This document shows positions 45,431-55,699 of a stretch of DNA of 64,000 nucleotides, piece after piece (within the stretch, counting starts at the first letter, position 1; each line of letters opens with the position of its first letter). Under the pieces are notes generated by a model. The model was not told the DNA's origin. It worked only from the letters and a program-made list of their open reading frames with translations, and made no database searches. The position numbers and the translations under genes are program-made. Source of the DNA: Epiperipatus broadwayi (taxonomy: Eukaryota; Onychophora; Udeonychophora; Euonychophora; Peripatidae). The stretch spans positions 7,439,501-7,503,500 of the forward strand of contig JAQFVV010012446.1 of NCBI GenBank assembly GCA_028023455.1. Reading direction: 5' to 3'.

Positions 45431-46529
45431 TAAATATGCGGGTTTTTTTTTTTTGGGGGGGGGAGGGCAAAAAGGCAGGATCAGTAAGATGTATGACTTC
45501 CCTTTGCTGGTTAAAACTAACCCTGCATAAATGTTGTAGCTATCATGTAAATTTGGCATTCAACACAATTTTAAATTAAATTTAAAGATACACCACAGAC
45601 ATTAATAATAAACCAAGTATACTATAATACTATTTTAGAGGGTAATCCTTTTTGGCAATTATTTATTTGTCCTGCCCAGTTTACCACAGTGGTAGAGTGT
45701 CAGACCCTCTGATCCATTCCAACTTTGACACTTCTAGCACTTGAATTTCTTATAAAATCCCTGCTCCCAGTTAGATTATTTTATATATATGCAGTTAAAA
45801 AAAAGATAATCATTTATTCATATTTTGAGGGAAAAGAAATTTGATTTTGTTTAAAATACAGTTATTACTTTCATATTTAATTTTTTTTCCTCCAAATATA
45901 TTGAAAGTGACAGAAGATAGTAAAATATGATACCATTCCATAAAATAAATGGTTTTCTATTTTTTTCTGACAAAATAATAAAAAATAAATATTTTCTCTT
46001 TTAGAAACTCAAGAATGTCTTCAAATAAAAAGAAATAATTATAGAATTTATAATAACATTGTACATTGTTTTTTTTACTCTTCCTTAAACATTTTCAGTT
46101 CCTTCTAACATATTCACAATAAATGTTTTTTATATAAACTCTTTTTAATGTCTCAGTTATCAACACAATTATTCTTATTGTTCTTTAAAATCTATACCAC
46201 AAAATCACATCCCCTCCTCTAAATAGATCAAACTTCTGTTTTAAATAAAGCTATATATTCATATTAAATACTTTCAACTAAAATAGATTAGATGACCCAA
46301 AAAAACAATCTGATATTTTTATTAAGCTTAAGTACATACTGCTATCTCATTTAATCTCACTTTTCCACTGTTATTAAAATAACTTCCTAAATTTAAAAAA
46401 AAAAACATTGTTCTTAAGTAATTTTTTTTTAACCATTTACATTTTTTATTTTGGACACATTTAATTTCATCTCAAATTTACCAATAGGATTTTGCCATCT
46501 GGTTAAACTTAGCAGTAACAATTATTAGA
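45431..46529. other. No gene seen; possible tRNA-like fragment at 45675-45745
   Basis: CAGTTTACCACAGTGGTAGA then a GTGTCAGACC block resembles a polymerase III A box region (AGTGGTAGAGTG). The rest of a tRNA fold is not evident. From 45850 on the plus strand is T/A rich without features. Confidence 0.35.
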
Positions 46530-47075
46530 CTGCAGACTATTATTATAACACACCATATCCTATATTTATTAATATACAATACACTAACAAATAAACAAGA
46601 TAACAAAGAGGTAAATGTTATATAAAGCTAGAATGTTAGGCTGCAGACTATTATAACATAACATATCCTATATTTATTAATATACAATACACTAACAAAT
46701 AAACAAGATAACAAAGAGGTAAATGTTATATAAAGCTAGAATGTTAGGCTGCAGACTATTATAACATAATATATCCTATATTTATAAAATACATAATACA
46801 CCAACAAATAAACAAGATAACAAAGAGGTAAATTTTATATAAAGCGAGAATGTTAGACTGTAGACTATTATAACATACCATATCCTATATTTATAAAATA
46901 CATAATACATCAACAAATAAACAAGATGTCAAAGAGGTAAATGTTATATAAAGCTAGAATGTTAGACTGCAGATTATTATAACATACCATATTGCATATT
47001 TATAAAATACATAATACACCAATAAATAAACAAGACGTCAAAGAGGTAAATATTATGCAACAGTAGAATGTTGTG
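46530..47075. repeat. Second tandem array, about 109-bp unit, five copies
   Basis: TGCAGACTATT-like landmarks recur at 46531, 46642, 46750, 46859 and 46968 (spacings 111, 108, 109, 109). Other shared blocks are CATATCCTATATTTAT, AACAAATAAACAAGATAACA and GCTAGAATGTTAG. The unit sequence differs from the array at 45 kb except for a GCAGACTAT motif near the junction. Confidence 0.92.
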
Positions 47076-48600
47076 TTAATCAAATTGCCTACAATTTAAC
47101 AATTTCTACTACATAGACAAAATTACCAAGATGATCTTTAAATTTCATGACTGACTATTTTAGAAAGAATTTTGCTTTCAATTACAATTTTTTATTTAAT
47201 CCTGATAATAAAAACTATACAGTAAAAAAAAAAAGTATATATATACATTCTAAAAAAAATCACATTTAAACTATGCAAATATTGAATAAATTCACAATAT
47301 GAACTAAGGACATTTTCATTATTCAATGGCAAGCAAAAAAACAGTCTAAGTGAGTGACTCCAGAAAATCAATGAAATCTAAATTTGAAATTTATTTTTAA
47401 AATGCAAACAAATAATTGTTAATCTCTGATAAAGCAATACAATTCTGCTTTAAAATAATTTATAATTTTAGAATATCTAAAGATCCTAATACTGTCAGTA
47501 ATGACGTTACATGATCAATGTCACAAAGTGTGATCATCTTACCGGCTGTAGTTTCCTTAGTTAACACTACAGTCAAATTTATTAATTCTATTTTTAAAAA
47601 CAAAACATATATAAATAAAATCAAAGTGTAGATGTATATTCTTTTGGTTTTAAATAATTATTGTATAATTATTTTGCAGAAATAATCAGAAATATATAAT
47701 AAACTATGCAAAAAAATCATATTTTTTGTTATTCACAAAATTTTCTTGATGTTACATTGTAATTTCAGATTTTTCTTTACCATTAACAACTATGTAAGAT
47801 TTAATACGCTTAACGTATATAGTAAAATTGAATTCTTCGTTGTAATAATTATTTCTTAAGGCTAAGCGCTTTCAGAGCTTTCATCTCCATATTCATAGCC
47901 TTCAACTATAATAATTTATGCAAACCTACGCAAGCTCATTGAAAAAAAAAACAACTATCAAAGACATGGAGTAAAACATGAAGACCCTTTGATCTTTTAT
48001 GGACTGTCTCAAAAGCACTGACCTCATTTTTTTTTTTTAAATTAATAAATCAATATTTTTTAAGAAAAAAAAACTACCGATATATCATTATAGAACTATC
48101 AGATTGCAAATCAACAAAATTAAAAAAAAAAACACAGGCCAATAAATAATATAAAATAATATGCCTAATTTGATGTAAGCACAATGTTTTATTTTTTCTT
48201 AGTTTGATAGCCCTACTTAATCTATGATCAATTTTTTTCATCTAAATAGCAAAATATATTTTAGTAACCTTTTTTTTTTTTTTAGATCTTTACAAAGATT
48301 AACTAATTTCTAAATCCTACAAAAATTTATGGAAATAACTGGGAGGAAATGGATGGACTTAAAGGACACTAAATAATATTTGCACTTAAAAAAAAAAAAA
48401 AAAAAGGAAGGAATAATTATCTGATAAATGTTTATTAATATAAATTGTGATTACTATAAAAATATTTAATACGGTATTTAAGATTTAATAAAGTTGATGA
48501 AAAAATTTCAATGGGAAAACATTATTTTTTTTTTATTATAAACATTTAACATCCATTTTTTAATATTGTTTTAAAAATAAACTTAAATATGGAACTATTT
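47076..48600. other. No gene confirmed; two weak minus-strand exon-like segments
   Basis: 47543-47587 on the minus strand is bounded by AG and GTAAGA and reads INLTVVLTKETTAG in the only open frame. About 47866-47910 reads EGYEYGDESSESA before a TAG, after an AG. Neither has homology I recognise, and their phases and order do not fit one gene. Oligo-A/T runs occur near 48030, 48270 and 48390. Confidence 0.25.
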
Positions 48601-51544
48601 ATAAATGTATATGTCCAAAACTAGATATTGAAAATTAAGTTATTTAATATTTGTTTACATTTTCTGAGGCATATGAGTACCTTAACAACCGAAGAGGTTT
48701 ACAATGAGAGAATAAAAGGTATATTGTCAAATTATAATCATGATTTTGGGAGGTTAAGAAACCAAGAGGGTCAGATTAGTATATTGTATATGTCAAAGGA
48801 AACAAATAAAGAAAAAAAAAATGAAGAAAGAATGTAATAATTATGATAATAAAGAATTTGAATGATGTATCATAAAAAAATAATTGGAAGAGGTGGATTC
48901 GAAAATTGGGAGTAAAAAAATGAGTTTTCTTTGTAAAATCAATAACAGGACGATTTTAAAATTACATTTCAAATTTGGAAATCTCCAGATTAAAAGAAAA
49001 ATAAATTCAGTTAGATTACTGAATGATTTAAAATGGGTTTGATATGCTGGCAAAGAATGATTGCAATTGTTTTATGAGATATTAATAAATTATAAAAAGT
49101 TGCAGACCCCCCACCCCAAAAAATATCGCAGACCAGAAAACTTAAAAAAGATCAAACTTAATATTTTTTGAAAAGTAATTACCATATATATATAAATTTT
49201 ATTATATAAAAAATATTTGTTGATATTTATGTTTAAAAGAAAAAATATTGAAAGGATTCCATAATTAAGCAAGATGGCCAAAAGGGATTTAATTAAACTA
49301 AACAGTAAATGAAAAATCAATAGTATAATGATGAAGAGATAGTACAGAGAATTCATTCTGTTGTTAGAAGTAAAAGCAATTAATAAAGCAACTCAATAGA
49401 GCAATCAATGATCAAGTGAATATCATAGAAAAGATAAAAAGATTGAGGGGGGGGGGGAGCGACAAATCACTAATTATCAAATATGCATAATTATAGCTAA
49501 AATTTATAATGCTTCATCATAAATATAAAGAATATTCTATAAGAAGATTGGATTTGGATTTTATACATGTTGCAAGAGAAAAATCAGTTTTGAAGCTGAA
49601 TAGTAAACAAAGCTTTTGGAAAGCAGCTATGGCATACATAAAATTTTTTACAATGCATTCTCAAAAAGATCATGAAATGGATAACAAATGCTGATAAATT
49701 GTAGAATTCTAATAAATTTAAAAAAAAAAATCAAATCTAAAATAGTTTAAGTAAACTTATTAGAAGATAGCATAATATCAGTGAATATTTTTTTGATGAA
49801 CAGCAATTTAAAGCAGTTTTACGGTTAAAGAAGGCAGAAGATGAAAATAAAAGACAAAAATATAAAATTCAATTTTTGTACCATCGGCAAAACTGTAAAT
49901 TGGATGCAATACAACAGGACAATAATCATTTATACAAAGGAACACTACAAGAAGCATTAATAGAAAATATGTTATATAAAAATAACATCAACTTGTACTT
50001 AAAATAGAATGACTTGTAAAATTTAGATGAAGTATCATATAAAGAAAATTAATTATAAGATCTGCATATCAAACTCAATCTAAAGTTTTGGAAGAAAAAA
50101 CCCACCACCAACAAAAAAAAAACCTAAATAAACTATAAATTTCTCCATAGGAGATCCTTAAGTTACATAGGCCAAAAGATATAAATCACATTGTTGTGAA
50201 AGAATCATATACTTTTAAAGATTTCTTTCTTCATCATAAATGAAAAGAGTAGAGGAAATAACAATTTTTTGATGGTTAGAAAAAATGATTTAATGATATG
50301 AATAAAAAATAAAAATAAATCCTAGATATAATAAAATATTTTTATCTAACAACAAAATGATATATGACAATAGCTGTAATATAGTCATATAATCATAACA
50401 TATAAAAGCTCTTTTCGGCAAATTTTGAATTTGCAAAAACAACATAAAGGATTTATTCCTTGTATTTTAAATATGAATATATGTCTACATTTCTAAAAAG
50501 TATGATGCAATTATAATACATATATATATAAATCTTTAAACATCATTTAGCATAGAAATAATTTTTCAAAACAAATAGCTGGAATTCCATCAGGTTCAGA
50601 AGCTTTTAGAATATCAAGATTGAAAGAAAACATTTAATACAATAAATGTAAACAGTTGTTCATAGCCTAAAATGAAAAAAATATAAGAGCGAAATGAGGT
50701 GATTATTGCAAGTGAATGGGGTTTTAGTTAAGTAAACATTCAATACAGGAGTTAGCATATTAATTAGGACATAAAATAATTTAGAATGCATTTACAATTT
50801 GCCATACATTTTATTCTTGAAGGAACATTCGCTAATCTGAATTTGGATCTGATTTCTTAAATGGATGATTGAGTTATGAATGAATAGCTCCACATAACTC
50901 CATGTTAAAAATATATTGCTAATAGCAATTGTACACTTAAAAAAGGATCATATTTGAAAAATAATTATGCAGATATGTTAAGTTCTTCAATAAAAGGCTG
51001 GAGTAACTTTTCTACTACAAAGGATGTTTCAAAATGAACCCAATTTCAAAATAGTATGGTTCACAATGACAACAATGTTACAATTATGCAATTACAAACA
51101 GTTTAAGGAGTTATTAATTTTTCTAATCATTTTATAAATGCTCTATATACCCTCCCTGCTGTGTGGATAATACCAAGACAATAGTTGAATTTATTTCAAA
51201 TGTCTCTCAAAGTGTCTTCTTCCATTGAAGTGACAGTTGCTGTGATTCTGTTTTTAATACCATCCAGGTTAGATGTATTGTTTGCACATAAACATGATTT
51301 TAGATGTATCTACATAAGAAAAAAATTCCAGAATAATATCTGTAGATATTGCTGAACTGCAAAACACTTATATATGATTGATATTAGGGGTGGTTTGTGA
51401 GTTGGTAAAAGATCTAGCAGCAATCATTTGAAACTCTATGTCCCATATTTTCAAGTTGTGCTTTATTCACGATTGCAAAAATATGATTTCAAATCAGGTT
51501 CATCTTTTTGAAACTATCTGCATTTTATATTTGGGAGAAAGTGA
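48601..51544. other. A-rich stretch with possible decayed coding traces
   Basis: On the plus strand, frames at 48628-48837, 49509-49694 and an ATG-less frame at about 49775-50007 (containing FKAVLRLKKAEDENKRQKYK) have more varied residue use than the surrounding chance frames but match nothing I know. On the minus strand about 50565-50640 reads NLDILKASEPDGIPAI, which looks like the KASGPDGIP motif at the start of LINE reverse-transcriptase domains; the rest of that element is not legible. A G run lies at 49447-49458. Confidence 0.3.
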
Positions 51545-52480
51545 TTTATAGACTGTCATCATCATCAACTATTATCAATCCACTGTAGGATGAAGGTCTC
51601 CCCAAGTTCAATCAATTTCTGATCTCTAGCTTCTCTTCTCCACATCATCCTTACACACTTTCTTATTTCATCAATCCAGCTCACATATGGTCTCTTTCTG
51701 GGACTTTTACAATCTTTTGGAATCCAGTTTAATATTTCAATTGTCCATCTATTATTATCACTTCTAGCAATACGTCCAGTCCAATTCCAATTCAGTAACA
51801 CCTATTTGTTCTCTTACCCATGTATTGCAACATTGCTGTAAAAGGTTTTGGAGATATAGAGTCACTCTGTCTTACATCCATCTCAATATTAATCTCCCTA
51901 GTATCATTATGTTGTCTAATTGTTGCTGTTGCATTTTTATAAATATTCTTAAGAATATGACAATATCCTGGGTCTATACCTTGATAATCTAATATTTTAA
52001 TCACTGAAGAAATGCTTATAGAATCAAATTCTTTTTCATAATTATAAATCCAAAGCATAATGGCAATTTGTATTCATTGGTCCTTTCTATATCTTCTCTC
52101 AATACTTGAATATGATCGACTGTACTAAAGTCACTTTTAAATCCTACTTATTCTTTTGGTTGGTTGAAATCCAGTTCTCTGTTGATGAATTGCAATTATC
52201 TTAGGAAAAATTTTGTATAAAACTGATAAAAGATTGATAGGTCTATAATTTTTAATACCTTCCTTCATCACCTTTTTTAAATATAAATATTAATATATAA
52301 ATATTAATACTGCATTCTTCCAATCATCTGGTATATCTTTATCATTTAGGCATTTGATATACATCTTTGCCAAAAAAATGTTTATTTCTTCACCTGCTTC
52401 TTTCAAAATATCGGTTATAATTCTATCATTATCTCGAACTTTCCCCTTCTTCATAAATTTAATTGCATGTCTCAATTTAA
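51545..52480 (-). mobile_element. RTE-clade LINE remnant, copy 3, with RT segments and internal deletions
   Basis: Read on the minus strand in order. 52475-52290 gives HAIKFMKKGKVRDNDRIITD and IPDDWKNAVLIFIY, the start of the RT domain. 52058-51800 gives NYEKEFDSISISSVIKILDY (RT motif A, usually D-Y-x-K-A-F-D-S) and YKNATATIRQHNDTREINIE with VRQSDSISPK (usual VRQGD). 51801-51565 gives RWTIEILNWIPKDCKSPRKR and LGETFILQWID (the C-terminus). The YADD box region is deleted, and several frameshifts separate the pieces. The 3' end has TTGATGATGATGAC, as in the 43.9-kb copy. Confidence 0.88.
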
Positions 52481-54689
52481 AATCCTGGGCAATTCCGAAG
52501 ATATAATAGTTGTAGGAGATATTTGTTCTCTATTACTATACAATTCTTGATAGAACTCTTCTATCCATTTCATGATGTTTATATACCATTATATACCAAT
52601 AGAAGTAGTTGAGAGTGTGTAATGATTCATCTGACCTACAATATTCTTTCAGTCATTTGATTTCTGTTCGATTTCATATTCCAATTAGAAAACCACAGTG
52701 GAATCCTACACTTCATATTCATAATAAACAATTAGACATATGATGGAATATTTAAAAAAAAAACAACATGCTAACTTCTGCAAAGATTTGTTTCTGTTCT
52801 ACAACATTTTGCAGTGTGTATCAGCCATTCTCAGTAAAAAAAATTTTTTTAAACAAAGATTCTTTAAGATTACATTCTTCCATTTTTATTCAATTATTAC
52901 TATTTTTGAGCTGCTAATCTTAAAACATTAAAGAATGCTGCAATTAAACACTAGCAGTTTGACCGCTTTTGCATTCAGAGATCTGAACTTATTACAAGCT
53001 TTTTTTCTGCAAATCTGATTAGGTTTCATCAAAATCCTTACACCAATTATGAGGTTAAAGGTATTGTGATTCAAACACCATACAAAACAAATTATGATAC
53101 CACTATGGCACAGATATAAATTTGCACATATATATAAAATATGCATACCTATTATTTTCTACCAATTACAAATAATGCTTTTACACTTCAAACCTATGGT
53201 TTCCTAGACATTGCAAAAATTCATTAATGGCTGGTTCCTAATATATATTCTGACTCAAACAGATTCTTCTATTAATTAATTTTTTAATATTTTTACAATT
53301 ATCTTCAGTATTTAATAACTTTTCTTTAATGCTTATAAATAATACTTAACAGACAAATGTATTTTTTAAAAAATAATTATATAAATTCACATATTGCATT
53401 TAAATTATTTATCTTTATTTATAGCCATTAGTTCTCTTTCTCTCTATTTTCTTTTTCTCCCCAATTATTTTAGATATTTCAAAATAGAAAGATTTCAAAG
53501 AAAAACTAAGACCAGAGGCAAAAACAGATAAATCTTTTGAAAAACGTCTTAACTTTTTTTAATCATATAACTAGAATATTAAAAAATGAATAAAACAAAA
53601 ACCGATAATGCTTTAAATTTAAAGAGAAAACATTCAATAGGATATTCACCTATAAAATACTTAACATTCAAAAGATTCCATGTTAATTCTCTCTTTTAAA
53701 AGTTAACTGCTAAAAAGCAGTTTCCAAAAAAGATGGATGAATCAATACTGATACTAGGCCTTAACAATAATTATTAGAGCATATGGTGTTTAATATTATA
53801 TACAAATTATTAATATTTCAAATTTCACAGCTTGGCTCTAAATTTATTTAAGTAGGAAAAAATTTGTTATCAAGTAACATTGATGCTTAGAAATGTGGAA
53901 GAAAGATTAGTAGAAATAAAGACATTTTCAAAATTTATAAAAAAAAAAATTCAGATTAGAATCAACATGAGTGGATAAACTATAAATAAAAAAATATATA
54001 TATTGAATTAAAATATATATATATTAATAAATTGTGTTAAAAAGTATATAGCTCTATTTTTTTGATAATTAATTTTATTACTATCTTAATATGAATGACT
54101 AATTTTTAAGTACAGTATTTGTATTATAAATATGTATAGAATACACATTAAAATGTATGTAATATATATAATTTTCGAAATGATTGTAATTTAATTGTCT
54201 CATATTAACTCATTATTTAATTAAAATATAACAGCCAATTTTGGATATTGAACTCAGATAATAGAAGGCTCACAGGATGTTTCAGAAGACTGCCCCCTTT
54301 ATCAGCTATATCCTAAATCCATTCTAGGTTATAGTTCACAATTCTACAATCTTACATTTTATATTTTAGTTACATAATGAGTTAACAGAGAGAGCTTAAA
54401 ATGATTTATTCAAATAATATGATATACAGTACTTCTATAATGTATTAGTTACATAAACTATTATATATACGTTGTTTAGAACATATTGGACAATATTTTT
54501 TTTTATAGATGTCTTATAATATATAACGTTTACCGTCTTGCTAGACCTCTATACACATATAAACTGCGTGAGTTGATCAAGTTATGTAAAAGAAAAAAAA
54601 TGTTTCATTTTTTTATTTAAAAAAAAAAAACATTCCATTATTATTCTAAAAATATAACTATCTTTCCTGATCAACTCGGCCTAGAATTC
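52481..54689. other. No gene confirmed; A+T-rich spacer
   Basis: A minus-strand segment near 52935-53030 follows a GATTTGCAG acceptor-like site and reads CNKFRSLNAKAVKLLVFNCS, but it has no convincing donor and no recognised homology. Elsewhere there are (TA)n tracts near 53990-54035 and oligo-A/T runs. Confidence 0.35.
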
Positions 54690-54908
54690 TTACGAATTGT
54701 GCTATTGACGAAATCAGCTTTTAATTTATTTGATCTGGGCGCCAGGATTCATAAGAATCCGCTAAAATCTGTCGCCAGCATGTCTCGCAAGTTAAAAAAA
54801 AAAAAAGCTTTTAAAGAATCGGTATTAGATTTTACCGTAACGAAAATTATTTTTTTTAAATATTCTTTTTCCTGGAACTTATTAAACATATTGGCAAAGG
54901 TAAATTAC
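54690..54908 (+). CDS. Possible first exon in a CpG-containing patch
   Basis: Against very CpG-poor surroundings this patch contains several CpGs (GGGCGCCAGG, GTCGCCAGCATGTCTCGCAA, ATCGG, ACCGTAACG). An ATG at 54780 opens MSRKLKKKKAFKESVLDF and continues to LLNILAK, where AAG|GTAAAT could be a donor at about 54899. An alternative donor is ACC|GTAACG near 54836. The Lys-rich N-terminus is partly caused by an A13 run. I do not recognise the product; similarity of the first 15 residues to the start of EIF1AD-type proteins was considered but is too weak to name. No second exon was found. Confidence 0.25.
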
Positions 54909-55303
54909 GTTTTTAAATCTTACTAAACTAATAATAAATTTAATAATAAACACTAATAAATATTATAGAATAACGTACAAATGAAAATTGATATTAGAAA
55001 TATTTTTATTCTAATAGATTAAAATGTTTAAAGGAAATTATTAATCAAATAAATTGGAGAGAACATAAGTTAATTCAGATATGAATCAATTAATAAAAAA
55101 CAATTTCACAATAAAAAAAAAAGTTCTTGGATAAATAAAAGTCTCTAGAACAGAAAAATTAAAGTCTCTATTGGGGTCCTAATATACATATATTTTTACG
55201 AGTTGTTTGCAAAATGGTTTGTCGACAATTTAGTCATAATAGGAATAATAAAGAGTCATAGCTTACCGGTAAGTTTTGTGAATTCACGAAGATTGTAGCT
55301 TAC

Positions 55304-55404
55304 TATGCATAGTTTTTTGAGTTAGAATGAGCTCGGCCATTAATTATTAGTTGATCTTGTAGTATATTCTGAAGGCTAGTCACAGAAGCTTTACTAGTGT
55401 CCAT
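55304..55404 (-). CDS. Putative first coding exon, unknown protein
   Basis: On the minus strand AAGATGG gives a good start context, followed by 33 codons beginning MDTSKASVTSLQNILQDQLI and continuing INGRAHSNSKNYA. A strong donor, GTAAGC, follows directly (TA|GTAAGC at 55303-55298); without splicing the frame stops at the TAG that overlaps the donor. The residue mix is balanced and not A/T-run driven, unlike the chance frames nearby. A TATA-like box lies about 145 bp upstream. The exon ends with two bases of a codon, so it cannot join directly to the Prune exon at 13.6 kb, which begins in phase 0. Product not recognised. Confidence 0.4.
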
Positions 55405-55545
55405 CTTCTTAACGATGTCAGCTAAAGCCCTGGTCTACTCCCGCATGAAGGATTATTTCATCATGAAGTGGTCTTGGATTTAACAATCCAAAACCAGCCA
55501 AAGGAAAAAATAGAAAAAACAAGATGTTCGTCAAACGGGTCTCTG

Positions 55546-55555
55546 CCTTTTTATA
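55546..55555 (-). promoter_or_regulatory. TATA-like box upstream of the putative exon
   Basis: TATAAAAAGG on the minus strand, in a locally GC-richer setting (GGGCCTCTAG before it, GCAGAGACCCGTTTGACG after it). Transcription would begin near 55515-55525, leaving a leader of about 115 bases before the ATG at 55404. TATA-like strings are common in A+T-rich DNA, so the call rests on the exon candidate and the GC shift. Confidence 0.35.
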
Positions 55556-55699
55556 CTAGAGGCCCAGTTTTCAGACTTCTGCACATCCTTTTGTTTAAAA
55601 AAAAATATACGCTGATAATTAATCTGGTAATTCCTTATAAAATTTACGTTACAAAGTTCTCCTTTTTTAGCAAATATTTCGGCCATCTTTAATTAGCCA

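Noticed and set aside
45675-45745. A functional tRNA gene
   Set aside because: An A-box-like string is present, but no B box at the right distance and no cloverleaf pairing could be drawn.
55304-55404. Reading this exon as exon 1 of the Prune gene
   Set aside because: It ends two bases into a codon, while the Prune exon must be entered in phase 0, and the encoded residues do not resemble a Prune N-terminus.
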